A stretch of 64,000 nucleotides of DNA, taken from contig JAUCEF010000006.1 of NCBI GenBank assembly GCA_033558025.1, positions 1,860,001 to 1,924,000 of the forward strand. Reading direction: 5' to 3'. The DNA comes from Phytophthora sp. 'mugwort' (taxonomy: Eukaryota > Oomycota > Peronosporomycetes > Peronosporales > Peronosporaceae). This document shows, piece after piece, positions 11,988 through 22,844 of this stretch. Under the pieces are notes generated by a model that was not told the origin of the DNA, did no database searches, and saw only the letters and a list, made by a program, of their open reading frames with translations. Numbering within the stretch: the first letter of the stretch is position 1; the number at the start of each line of letters is the position of its first letter. The position numbers were made by a program, and so were the translations under genes.

Positions 11988-12642
11988 ATGGAGCAAACGA
12001 TCGACGAGGAGCGACAACCTGCATGGGAGACGCTGCTCCTCCGCATCAACCATAGAGTGCTCAAGCTTGGAGACATCGTCTGGACTGCCGACCACTTCCA
12101 GATCAGTCGCTCTACTGTCTCATGCATTTGGAAACGAGGTAAGAGCTCGATGGCGAGCCCGGTGGCCGCTATGTGGCGTCGAGGAAGAGCGCTCGAGGGC
12201 GTAAGAATCTGGTTTCAGCGGAGTGACGCTCACCAAGACGTTTTTGACGCTGCAACTCGTTATGGAGTAGATCATAACAGTGGAGGTGCCAGCGCCTTCG
12301 CTCTCGGCTACATGTACAAGGACAAGCTAATCCGGAGTGACGGACTCCCCGTCCCGGTATCATTGCGCTTCAACGCATGTCAACGCGCAGATAGCTATCG
12401 AGCACCGTCCGGGTTGCGGTTACTTGATGGGCAACTCCAACAAGCTCTGCCTCAAGCACCTAATCCTGCAACGGCTCACCGGACACGCTGAACGTCCCCA
12501 CGGTCAACATGGTGTTTAACCAATGATCTCTTGCGAATCTGCTTCGAGAGTCATTCACTTTAATGCTTTTGTTTGCATCGCTTCGCGTGCTTAGAGAAGC
12601 TTGTGCGAGAAAAAGCCTTCTCGCACTCCTTCGTCGCAGCAC
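11988..12642 (+). pseudogene. Tc1/mariner-like transposase, 5' fragment, decayed
   Basis: The frame starts MEQTIDEERQ. It carries a helix-turn-helix pattern (LKLGDIVWTADHF then ISRSTVSCIWKRG), the paired-like DNA-binding region of Tc1/mariner transposases. Thereafter the frame breaks down: RKSARGRKNLVSAE then a stop, and isolated pieces such as RYHCASTHVNAQIAI in another frame. No DDE catalytic part is recognisable in the following 500 bp. Terminal repeats were not identified, so the right boundary is approximate. It is read as a truncated, inactive copy. Confidence 0.5.
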
Positions 12643-13270
12643 TGCCGTAGAGCGGCTTTGTCATCTCGATGTGCGCGACTTGGAGCGAGCTGATGCTGTC
12701 CGGTAAGTTGACCATTTGTATTGGCTGTTAAACTTTATTTGGGACGAGATTTCTTGGTTGGCTAAAATATTTGTTATGAGCTTGCTCTACCATATAATAC
12801 TTCTAGCTTCCGACAACGTCTAGTTCCGACAGCACTGTTTCAGCCAATAGCATGATCCGAATCGTCGAGAGTGTCACTTTACCGTCGAGTACTTCTAGCT
12901 CCGACAGTCCTAATTTTTGGCCAAAGCTAGGGACCTGCATAAGATGGTCTACACTTTATCTAGAAGCACGTCGGAAGCGCGCCAAAATCGCAATGGCGCG
13001 CTAGCGCCCAGGTCGGAAACGCGCGAAAATGGCAAAGGGAAACACCGCCACGAGTTCAAACGGAGCTCGGAATCGTACTTCGTCAAGCTGGCAGCTATCA
13101 ATCACTATCGTGCCCACAAACAGGGGTCCCATATAGTGCATAGTTAATAAATGGCAACACACAGCAATCCCTGCATTACTTAAGTTCTCTTCTCGCAAAT
13201 AAAAAATCAATTATGGAGTTACTAAAAAAGCACCCATGCATTATGCAACAGCTCCCTACTGATCCAGGAA
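12643..13270. repeat. Non-coding stretch with short imperfect direct repeats
   Basis: At 12800-12915 the word 'acttctagct(t)ccgaca' occurs twice about 90 bp apart, with a third partial copy ('gtctagttccgacag') between. No gene is seen in the remainder. It probably belongs to a decayed non-autonomous element between the mariner fragment and the next hAT copy. Confidence 0.4.
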
Positions 13271-13273
13271 CTT

Positions 13274-14935
13274 TTACATCACTTGAGCATCCCAGTACGA
13301 GCGATTGGTCTTCAGGAACAGCAGACTCTCCAGCGTGGTGGTTTGCAGCGACGCTTTTTCCAATCTAATGGTGGCACGAGCCACGCTGAACAGCCGCTCA
13401 GCAACATTGGAAGTAGGAACGACCGCCAGAATGAGTTGGTACTGCTTGATCTTTCTGCGACTCGGGCACGCTTGAGCACGCGCTCGGCGTATCATCATCG
13501 CTGGAGGCATTTCCCCGCTCAACTTGAGACCGCGCACGGTCAATCGCTCGGCCCGCGTCATTTCATGCTGCCTGTCGGCTTGGATTTTCACTACCGCCGC
13601 TTCGAAGTTGGCGTCTTCGATAATAGAAGCCCAGGGTCCTGTAAATAATAAAAGCACGTTAGCCAAACCACTCAGTACCCTGCATAACCAATATTTAACT
13701 TACCGATGTAAATGCAAATGCAGGAAAGTCAGCCATAAGCGCATCAAATAGAGAGCGCACTTCCCACATCGTTGCCGTTTCGGACTGAATCTGCTTTGCA
13801 ACGGACTCGACGTTTTGCAAGCTCTCTTGAAGAGCCTTCAGCTTTTTCATACTCGCTGCCGAGGGCAACAAGTCGGCGATCACATCGTCCTCGCGGTCCA
13901 GGTACTCCTGCAACTTGAAGAACCGCTCCAGTATCATAAAAGTCGAGCTCCAGCGGATATCCTGTCTCAAGACAGGGCGAAACCGGGTCTTCAACCTAAA
14001 AAACAAATATTTGTCCGATTCAAAATAAAAAAATTAGAAAGACTCAAAACAAAAATAAATAAATATGAGAGCGTACCTGAGTTTTGCAGCTTGCTTGATC
14101 GTTCGTAACTTGACCATGAGGTGCTGGATGCTGTTCAACTGGGGCTCGGCCGTCGCCGTGAGCTGAATAACAGCGAGATTGAGCCGATGGCTCGCGCATC
14201 CCACAAATGGGACTCTCATGAGCTCCGCCAATTTCTTGTTCACTGCAACTTGTCGCCCACCAAAAATGCACATGCAGACAGCTCCTTACCATACGTAGCT
14301 AGCACAGTAGCGATGGCCTCCATGTGAGTCACAGCAGACAGATTGTCGTCCGGCTCCTTCATGATTGGGGCCAGCGAGAACAGTGGCGTCTGGACCACCC
14401 CGTCCACATCATACGAAGCGAAAATGGCGAGGAAATGTTCCGACCAGTGAGACTACCCGTCGAAAATGATACCGAATTTGGCAGGAAACTTCTCACCAAG
14501 ACGCTTTAGGACCGCATGCGTCAGCAGAATGACTGCATCTCTCAGTATGTCCGCCGAAATCGGTGGCAGTGACGTGTACCTACACAGAAAAATGAATTTG
14601 TAGAGTTGTTAGCAATTACTCAAAAGATGTGTGCCACAGAATAGAAACTTACCGGCGAGTTTCTGCTTGCTTACAAAATGTGAAAGGCAGACGGCCTTCA
14701 AACGACCCACACAACCCAACAAAATCGATTGTGGGCTCTGCGGCTCACCCAAGACAGCAAGCTGCCGGTTGTGTCGGGATAGACGACAGCATTCGGGCCT
14801 CGTAGTCGGGACGTTGGTACCGAACATGCTGCATTAAGTTCGAATAGCCGCGGCCAGGTAGCTGCTTGTAGAGTATCTCGCAAACTCGGCAGCGAAAGTA
14901 CGAGGTTGGGTCGCCGTTGTGATCACACTAGGGCG
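13274..14935 (-). pseudogene. Second hAT-family transposase, intron-containing type, decayed
   Basis: Read on the minus strand. The BED finger comes first (FRCRVCEILYKQLPGRGYSN, then LMQHVRY, near 14800-14930), then SWVSRRAHNRFCWVVW and EGRLPFTFC. Next come FGIIFDG, a stop, then SHWSEHFLAIFASYD near 14400-14470, MRVPFVGCASHRLNLAV near 14170-14230, and FRPVLRQDIRWSSTFMILER near 13920-13980. Last is the dimerisation motif VPTSNVAERLFSVARATI near 13350-13430. Apparent introns fall between these blocks. Lesions: at least two frameshifts in the finger region, a TAG where the family has Trp after FDG, and a one-base deletion just before NKKLAEL. It differs from the hAT copy at 2592-4932, so two separate lineages are present. 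Confidence 0.78.
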
Positions 14936-15251
14936 AGAAGAAGTAGCTCGACACCTGTTCAGGCGAGAACTGGGGGCGTGGAGAGCGCTCGGTGATTACG
15001 AGTCAGTCATGGTGCTTGAGAACTGGAAAGAAGTTTTGAAACTGAATGACGCGGACTTTGGACCGATAAGACAAGCTGGCGCCTGCAAATTGGTGGACAT
15101 CAGATCTCTATCGGTTTAGTCCGAGGTAAAAACATAAAATTTTGGGGCTGTTGAGGGGCTCGTAAAAGTAAATTATGTTCTTACAGCCAAAGAAGCATGT
15201 CAATAAATTATTTACTGCCAAATATTATATATTAGATTTAGGCGTAATTTA
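14936..15251. other. Intergenic stretch between the hAT and pogo-like remnants
   Basis: No gene seen. It must contain the terminal sequences of both elements. I could not identify their inverted repeats. Confidence 0.4.
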
Positions 15252-16590
15252 TTGGGACCCTGCCCACAAAAACATAAGCGGCACTTTCGCTTGGTTTTCC
15301 TTGGGGTTGAGGATAAGCTTCAAGAGACCAAGCGTAAATCTATCTATTTGTGGGAGTCGATGCGCATTAAGATTGAGACGGCGTGTGAAACGACGAAAGG
15401 GGGCAAGCTAAAGTACATCCGGGACTTGGGGACTGGGAAGATGCTATCACCGGATGGTGAACGTGAAATTGTGAGGTGGATTGACGATTTGAGCGGTGAA
15501 GGCGCGCCTGTCTCGGCCTTCATGCTTCAGGCATTGGCGCTCAAAGTCGCTGCTAGGGAAGGGCTTCGACGGACGTGTTTAAGGCCTCATGGACGTTCGC
15601 AAGGACTTTTTGCGGCGTCACTTGTTATCCCTTCGCCGTCATACGCGCCAGGGCCAGAAGCCACCAGCTTATAGCGATGCGGCCAGGCTGGAGTTCCGTG
15701 ATAAAGTGCTGCAGCTCATGCAAGAACACAGCGTCGATCGCGTTTATAACGCTGATCAGACTGCCGTGTTCTTTGAATACTTGCCGAAGCAAACAATCTC
15801 GGCGCGGGGAGCAAAAACCGTGGGGCTCGTTTCGCCGGAAAAGAGAAAGAACGGGTGCTTCTCTGCGACTCATGTGGCACGCGCTACACACCGTTTGTTA
15901 TAGCGAAGTCAAAACCCTCAGAAAAGAAGAAGATAGCTGCGAAGAACAAAGCAATTCGCCATGGATTTGAGACTTGTGTTTGGAAAGAGGTCGTTGGGCT
16001 ACAAAATCGTCTCGATGTCGTCATGTATGACAATAGTAAGGGCTGGTGGAATGGCGAGCTGTCGTTGGCATTTCTGCGTCATCTTTTCGCTAGTCGCCCC
16101 AAACGAGAGCAGCCGGTGTTACTCTGGGACGATCTGTCAGCGCACTCGACAGATGATGTCCGTTTTTGTGCAATAGATCTAACGTCGTGCTAGTTCCCGT
16201 CCCGCCAGGCTGCACGAGCGTGTGCCAAAAAACTGCTGATATCAGCTGGAATATGCCTTTGAAAGCCAGGCTTCGAGCGCGTTGGCTCGAGAATCTTCAG
16301 AACCAGCTCGCCTCGCCAGGCTGGCGTGAAATTCAAACTCGCTGCCCCGAAAAGGAAGGATGTGACATAGTGGGTGATTGAAGCCTGGAAAGGACACAGT
16401 CATACAGTGATTAAGAGCGGCTTTCTTTCATTTTTAAGCGCGCAACGGTTGGCGGCGAGGCGGCGGTCGCAGCAGTGCCTGACGACGTCCTTCAGACGTG
16501 TGCTACCGTCGCTACTGAGCTGCTCCAACTGGGACAGCTTGATCTTCATTTCGGGGGGTGCGAGATGACAGCGACATGCCGCGGTCGGGA
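15252..16590 (+). pseudogene. pogo-like (DDE_1) transposase, copy 1, multiply frameshifted
   Basis: Pieces in all three plus frames give the order of a pogo/Fot-type transposase. The DNA-binding N-terminus has KHKRHFRLVF and LKYIRDLGTGKML. The catalytic domain has VYNADQTAVFFEYLPKQT (first Asp), VVMYDNSKGWWNGELSLAFL and VLLWDDLSAHSTDDVR (second Asp). A C-terminal part with VLVPVPPGCTSVCQ, ADISWNMPLKARLRARW and VIEAWKGHSHTVIKSGF follows. At least four frameshifts are needed to read it through, so it is inactive although the catalytic Asp residues survive. No terminal repeats were found for this copy. Confidence 0.75.
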
Positions 16591-16794
16591 GTGTTTGAGG
16601 TCCTACCTGCCGATGAGTAGGACTAAATTTATGTTTGTACATCATTAAAATGAGTTTTGGTTAATTATGTTAACCCTACACCGTGACGTTGATAGGGTGT
16701 CGGAAGCTAAAAGTATACGGTACTGTACTTGCCGTCTACTGTACTTACCGTATTATATGCCTAGGCCACAAACCCCTCCTAAATGTGATATGCC

Positions 16795-18430
16795 TACCGC
16801 AAAAGTCATAAAGATGCAGCATAATTTAACATTTGAAAATGTATGGGTGCTGCATCTTTTCGGCGTATCTGCACGATTGTATGCACTTCAAAACATGGTA
16901 GATTTATCGCCAAACGTCACGTTAGCCGGTGCCCAATTGAGTGGACGCTCGACGGTCGCCACTCTCACACTTTCAGCGCTGAACTCCTCCTTCTCGTGAA
17001 ATGCCCAAGGAACGAATCCCGCAAGCCTATACAAATGTATTCAAGCTACGCTTGGTGCTAGACTACCTCGATGCTGCCCAAGAAGGCGTGACGCTAGCCG
17101 AATTCTGCAAGGTGCGGGGCATCAAGCGCCCAACGCTGCAGACTTGGCAGCGCAAGCTGCAGAATCTCAAGGACGCAGCATCTCGCGAGACCAGCAGCCC
17201 CTCGCACGCATCAAAGCTGACACTAGGGGGCAGTGGACGTGTTTCTTTGACGATTGCTATTGAGGACGCATTGGTGACATTTATTAAGGACGCTAGGCGG
17301 GAGGAGCAGATCGCCACGGACGCGATGATCGTCCGCAAGACTGTGGACTTGGACCTTGACTCCATGGAAGAGAGGAGCTACGACGCCAAGATGTCGTGGC
17401 CTACGAGGTTCATGAGCAGGAGAGGCCTGACGATTCGAAGGATTAGCCACTCTGGAAGGAAAAACACGCAGTGAGCTCGGCCGGTACCGTGTACAGTTCG
17501 TCACCACCGTCCTCGAGGTGGTCATGAAGCACTGCTTCGACCCCCACTTGGCCTCGTCCCCAAACGCACCATCTTTAACATGGATCAGACTTCGATCTAC
17601 TACAACATGTCCCCCCGCACTACGGTAAACTTCGCGGGGGCGATCTCGTTCCCGCAGCAACGGAAGGCGCTGAGAGCTATCGCTGCACGATGGCCCTTAC
17701 CATGGCCGCGGACGGCCGCAACTTCCCGCCCCACTTCGTGTCCATGGGGCAGCCGGGCGGTGACGTGGATAAGGAGTTCAGAGGCTACTGCGACGCCTCA
17801 GTGGCTACGTTCTCTGTTCAGGCGAAAGCGTGGTTCGACCTGCAGGTCATGCTTGACTGGATCGAGAACGTGTGGAAGTGCATTGTGACGGAGCCTTCTG
17901 TCCTGATCGTAAACAGCCTAGAGGTCCACAAGATGGTGCCTTTGCTCGACGCGTTGGCCTGCACGGGCACGGCGGTCATGTTCGTCCCCAGCGGGTGCAC
18001 GGGGGTTGCACAGCCGCTGGATGTGGGCATCATGGGCCCTTTGAAACAGCACATCCACAACCAATCCTTGCCTCCGCATGTGGGGCGCCCACGAAGCTGA
18101 CACCCGCACAGCGTCGCCGTAACATGTTCGATCGCGCTATGGCGGCGCTGGATAATATCTCTGAGAAAACGGTGCGCAGTGCATTCCACGCAGCGGGCCC
18201 GTTCGTGCCGTACGGGTCCCCCTCCGAGAATAAACGCACTTTGTAGAGAACTACAAGTACTTCCTTTAATATACAGTTCAAATGAAAATCGTTTTGTCCA
18301 CGTTTGCAACTCACGAATTCTTGGATGGGACAGGTACTCGTGCGTCGTTCGATTGGCCCAGAGTTCTTATACAGATAAATGGCAAGTGCTATATTTTTTC
18401 GACTGCTGCATCTTTATGACTTTTGCGGTA
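16795..18430. mobile_element. pogo-like DNA transposon with 24-bp terminal inverted repeats and TA target duplications
   Basis: The left terminus 16797-16820 and right terminus 18405-18428 are exact reverse complements over 24 bp (they begin CCGCAAAAGTC). Each is flanked by the dinucleotide TA (16795-16796 and 18429-18430), the target-site duplication of the Tc1/mariner/pogo superfamily. The element is 1632 bp between the TA pairs. A second, inner copy of the 'gctgcatctttt' part lies at 16851-16862, making a small hairpin next to the left terminus. The decayed transposase at 17001-18246 fills the interior. Confidence 0.88.
17001..18246 (+). pseudogene. pogo/jerky-like (DDE_1) transposase, copy 2, frameshifted and with a catalytic Asp lost
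   Basis: Starts MPKERIPQAYTNVFKLR. It has an N-terminal helix-turn-helix (AEFCKVRGIKRPTLQTWQR), then a CENP-B-like DNA-binding segment (ALVTFIKDARREEQ). Next is FNMDQTSIYYNMSPRTT, with the first catalytic Asp. The next conserved block reads VLIVNSLEVHKMVPLLD: Asn stands where DDE_1 enzymes have the second Asp (usual form DSLKVHK-like). The block FVPSGCTGVAQPLDVGIMGPLKQ carries the third acidic position. Frameshifts near 17470-17580, 17640-17690 and 18090 break the frame. Both lesion types make it inactive. It sits inside the element bounded by the terminal repeats at 16797 and 18428. Confidence 0.82.
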
Positions 18431-18627
18431 TCAATGGATGGTGAAGCAGATGTCTTACCGAGTTGTGTAACACATCACAACTTGATTTGCTAAAATTGAG
18501 GTCTAGTTTCCTTCAATCAACAAGCCCTGTGAGGCAGTACTTTCAGCAAATCAGGATCGGCACTAACCGACCCCCTAAAAGGCTTTGAGTCAAAGCACAG
18601 GCGAGCAGCAGGATACTACGGCACACG

Positions 18628-19480
18628 ATGGCGTCGGGAGACTCAGAGAAACATGAGCTTAACGAGCCCTGGGCCATCTGGGAGCAGCGCGAGCAGGGGA
18701 AAAACATGTCATACGGCGACAAGCTTTTCAAGCTCTGCACATTTAGCACGATCGAGGAGTTCTGGGGCTACTGGAACAACATCCCGTCGCCCAGGTAAGC
18801 CTGACAGTCAGCCAGCCAATTGTGGGGTATTGCATGAAACTAACAAATTCTTTGTGCCATGTTACGTGGATATGGTGCTTATCTGATCCGAATAGCCAGG
18901 TGCTGTTTGACGGCTTCACCCGCAAGAAATTTGCTGACCGAACGGTGGAGGGCTTCGCTGTCTTCAAGGATGGCATTGTGCCCGAGTGGGAGGACCCGGA
19001 GAACAAGAACGGCGGCGAGTGGTCCATCCGGAAAGGTTTGTGCTTCGGGATCGGTGCTGTGAAGTGCTCACTAAACTAATCATTCGCTGTTAATGCTGCA
19101 ACTGCCAGAGGTGGGAGCTCAGGAGCTGGACGGGTTTTGGGAGAAGCTAGTGCTAGGTGCCATTGGAGAGCTCATTGACCCGGGCAACGAGGTCACGGGC
19201 GTTCGAGTCATCCACAAGGTACGCGTTCTGCTGGCAGTGCCCGTGATGTGCAATGCCTGACTTAACTACTTTCAATGCAATTGCTGATTGCGTATCGCGC
19301 CAACAGAACAACAAGAAGGACAAGAAGGACTCGGGCAACAACTACCGCTACGAGATCTGGCTGCGAGGCGTGAGTCGCGCCAAGGCCGACGAGATCCGCA
19401 ACAGGACACTGGACGTGGTCAACTCGGGCAGTTCTGGTGCTCCTTGGGTGTCCAATGAGTTTGTGTACAAGAATCACTAA
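18628..19480 (+). CDS. eIF4E-family cap-binding protein, 4 exons, 196 aa
   Basis: Binds the m7G cap of mRNA. Exons 18628-18794, 18896-19035, 19109-19218 and 19307-19480 total 591 nt, and the frame closes at all junctions; introns are 73-101 nt. Family landmarks: NEPWAIWEQ (first Trp block), FSTIEEFWGYWNNIPSP (helix with the FWxxxNxI pattern), FKDGIVPEWEDPENKNGGEW, which supplies the Trp-Glu cap-binding pair, and the C-terminal NYRYEIWLRG. The protein is near the family length (about 200) but lacks a long N-terminal extension. The first Trp block is WAIW rather than WALW plus an aromatic, so it may be a divergent class (4EHP-like) rather than the main translation initiation factor; class assignment needs a tree. 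Confidence 0.9.
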
Positions 19481-19911
19481 GTGTAACCAGCCACACACGT
19501 ACGCTACTCTACGGCCCACAGAGGCGTTCCTGCGGTTGGTAGTGGGCGACGTAGCAAGGAGAAGGTTGGAATTCCTCGCTGCTCAGAACACAGAAGCCCT
19601 GCAGGACCGATAGAGACAGAGGAGAAATGGAGAGAAACGCGATGGAGGGAGGCAAACGAGTCTCGTGGTGGTAAACGCTGCGAGTCACATTTCCCAGTTC
19701 CCACTTTGGCAGCATTTGCCGTCAACATGGGGGAAGGAGTAATACAAAGAGAAAAATACAAAACAAATAGAGAAGGGCTACGAGAGTACGATGCAATAGC
19801 TACGTATATTGCATCGTATCGATGATACCTTGCAGTTGAAGGGTCAATTTGGTTGTCAACGAACCTAAGCCGAACTTAAGTGCATTTGTCAATTCGTTAC
19901 CTCTTTTCATC
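19481..19911. other. Intergenic stretch with a small perfect hairpin
   Basis: No gene. An 11-bp perfect inverted repeat with an 11-nt loop lies at 19787-19818 ('tacgatgcaat' and its complement), about 95 bp upstream of the next start codon. A CT-rich/AG-rich tract lies at 19610-19660. Function unknown. Confidence 0.4.
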
Positions 19912-20573
19912 ATGGCGGCTGGCCGGATCAAGATGCTCTTCTCGGACGCGCCCCCGGACGCGCTCGAGTACGACAGAGCTGATGCTACTGTGGAGTCGCG
20001 AGTACTTTAATCTGATGAGAAGTTTGTGGCTATGCCTGTTGCATGTGCAGGAAGTTGCTGTCTCCGAAGCGCACAATGTTGTACGGACTGTTCGCCTTCG
20101 GGCCTGGCACAGTGCTGGGGCTTTACCTGTACTCAGTAAAGAGACGCATGGAACGGGAGAACGAGGCCTTGCGTCTGGAGCAGGTAGAGAGCGAGATGAG
20201 TATCGTCCAGGAGCGACTGGACAAGGATTCAGCGCTGGCTGCAGCGATCCAAGAGATGCGCGATCGTCTCCGACGACTGGAGGAGGAGGCTATTGCTAAT
20301 CGAAAGAACGCGGCCAAGGCGGCGGCTGCTGTCGGTTCTAGGGCAGAGATGGAGAAGACAGAGGCGCTGGAGGTGCCATCACCCGCAAATGAGAGCAAGA
20401 TCGAAGCAGCGTTGGCTGTGCTCAAGGAGACTAAAGAGAAGAAGAAGGCATCGCCTAGCTGGCTCAGCTCGTCATTGGACGGCTCCCAAGGACGCAGGGA
20501 CAAACGTCACCAAGACATGCTAAAAGAGGATGTTGCGGCGTATATTGCCAAACAGCAGGAGCAGACGAAGTAA
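19912..20573 (+). CDS. Small membrane-anchored coiled-coil protein, 2 exons, 192 aa, unidentified
   Basis: Exon 1 is 19912-19967 (MAAGRIKMLFSDAPPDAL). An 83-nt intron (donor GTACGA, acceptor GTGCAG) joins in frame to exon 2, 20051-20573. Around residues 30-48 there is a hydrophobic segment (MLYGLFAFGPGTVLGLYLY) followed by basic residues, so a single-pass anchor is likely. Most of the rest is highly charged, heptad-like helix (RMERENEALRLEQVESEM onwards), then an Ala-rich stretch and a Lys-rich tail. I do not recognise a family. The exon 1 assignment is the weak point: the upstream ATG is in a good context, but a start at 20043 would also leave the body intact. Confidence 0.65.
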
Positions 20574-20688
20574 TGCACTGTGTACGCAGGAAGTATTTTT
20601 CTTTGAAGGCAACCTGACAACACGCTATTCATCGCGAGTTGTTGGTATATATATATATATATCAAGCTGGATAATGCTCACGCAGGAC

Positions 20689-22844
20689 TCATTCAAGACC
20701 AAAGCCAAAGACCTCCATTTGAGACACCATAGTCAAGTACGTTTCCAGCTCTTCCATGTTGCGATACATGGGCAAGTCGAGCCTGTTAAAGCAGGTGTGC
20801 GCTTTGGGGAACAAGTCCGATTTCTCCTTGCCCCGCGGTACGAGCTGGATCGTGAACTGGTGGATGATGCCGCTGGAGCTCATGAGCCCGCGGAAACCCT
20901 CCACGGGCACACGACTGGTTCCAGTAACAAATTGAAGCAGTTTCGCACGCTCCTCCGGTGCCAGGCCTTCCACAACAATCCAGAACCATTCCAGTACTCC
21001 ATTCTGCTCCTCTTCGGTAATCTTGTTTTTCTTGTTTTCATCGGGCTTAATGTAACGCACATGAGTGTTCGCCCGCCAATCGGCAGTGTCAATAGTGGGA
21101 ATGCCACACAGGATGAGCTCGAGCTCCTGGTAGTCGAACACGGAGAGCAGAGCCTTAGGCACCACGTCATAGATACCAATTAAAAATTCCTGCAGCTGGT
21201 CGGCAATGCTGTCAAGCATGCGGTGTTCGAGGATAAGTCGTAGATACTCTTCCTTGTTGTCGTCAGTCACGTCGATATTTCGCCCATTTTCCTTGAGATC
21301 CACCTCGGTGCCGTTTTCAAGCATCACGCTAAATGTCAGACAAAGGGTTTCCACGTGGTTGTTGCTACGTAGCCACTTGCAGTTCCGATGCAGCTCCTCG
21401 TCCAGGAATTCAAGATCGGAGAACGAAATCGGAATACCTAGTACATGCTTCAGTAATGGCAGGGCCAAGTGTACATCCAGTACAAGACCCTCAAAAAGTG
21501 CTTTGCCAATCAAGATGCCAGCTAAACGGAACAACTTCAAGTATTCGTCGTTCTTTTCACCAGAAAGTGGGTCGATCCAATAGCTCATGTCCTCACCCTT
21601 CGTCGGGATAAAGAGCCCCATTTTCTCGCTGAAAATCTGCTTGCAGACAATCCCAAACCACTCGCGTAACAAGCCTCCCGCGTCAATTCCTGGCTCACCT
21701 TCGAAAGTAATCTTTAGATACGCGTGAAGTGCGTCAGGTGCAGCTTCAGCGAGTTGCAGTGATTGCTGGATGATCCGCTCCCTCGTCACCGCTATGGATT
21801 AAGTCATAAAAGTCAGTTTCAGCACGAGCGGCATATAAACAACAGTTATCAAATGATTAGAACGTACTCAGCTTGGCAACAGCTTCGGTCACAGGGGTCG
21901 CAATGCGGGACAACTCCACCAAGAACCACTGCTTCTTCATGCGGAACCCAAGAGCCATCACTCCCTATAGAATACAAACAGTTAGCACCTTTTTAAATAC
22001 GAAAGATTATAGTTCCGCCTCGGCAGCTCACCTCGAAGTCCATGTGCTCCAATCCCTTGCGCATCTTGTTGAACGACTCCATATCAATGGATACTTCGTC
22101 AGCCTTGGTCCACGTCAGCCGCCCCGAAGCGTCGTACAATGACACAAAGCCTTGCGATCGCAGGTTGTGATAATCCGTGACACTCTCCCCGTTTGGACCT
22201 GCCAATGACGTCGCTTCCGCCGTGGACGGCAGAACTGGCTGCGCGGCATCTCCAGTCTGGACCTCAGGCACAGGGTCCACCACGTCGGTGCTATTCTGGC
22301 GGACCCAGCGAAACTTGCCGTCCGCCAACTGCTTCCGTTGCCAGAGCCGTCGTCGGAACGCCCCCCGCTGGCGCTGCGACAGGTTTTTCCTGGCCGACAT
22401 CATATTCATGCGGCGCTTAAATAGCGCGCGCTGTCGAGACCTCAGCGCCTCGATATCCTCCTCTTCTCCAGCCGCATCAGCGACGGCGAAGCCCCGACTG
22501 TTGTTGCGCAGCAGCATGCGCGAGCTCTTCCGGCGCCCAAGCTCGCCACGCATGAGGAACCCGATGCTGGTGCCGCACATGAGGCAGGTATTGTGGTTGG
22601 CACTGTTAGCCAAGCCGCACACGACGCACTGCCAGCCTTTGCCCTCGTCCTCGAGCTCCGTCTCCTCGAGCTGGTCGCGCCGCAGCAGTCCGTCCATGAG
22701 CTCCGACTGCGCACTTGTGTCCTTGCGGTAGCAGCACATATAGATGATGGTGGCCACGGCCACGACAGCGGCCACGGCAAGCACGATGCCGATCCATTTC
22801 ACGGCCGACACGACGCTCTCTACGTCGCTTGACTGCGACGACAT
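20689..22844 (-). CDS. Membrane-anchored HECT-type E3 ubiquitin ligase with a RanBP2 zinc finger, 3 exons, 670 aa
   Basis: Transfers ubiquitin through a catalytic Cys. Exons 22032-22844, 21868-21964 and 20689-21791 total 2013 nt with a closed frame. Residues ~12-37 form one membrane segment (WIGIVLAVAAVVAVATIIY). Residues 71-92 form a RanBP2-type finger (WQCVVCGLANSANHNTCLMC, Cys x4). An Arg-rich region follows, then the HECT domain from about residue 300 to the end. HECT landmarks are GIDAGGLLREWFG, FRLAGILIGKALFEG, RMLDSIADQLQEFLIGIYDV, ELELILCG, FWIVVEGLAPEERAKLLQFVTGT and the active-site loop KAHTCFNRLDLPMY (Cys637). I chose the internal ATG at 22844 because the preceding codons do not start with ATG. 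A short cytosolic-facing ligase tethered to a membrane suggests membrane-protein quality control; that is inference. Confidence 0.93.
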
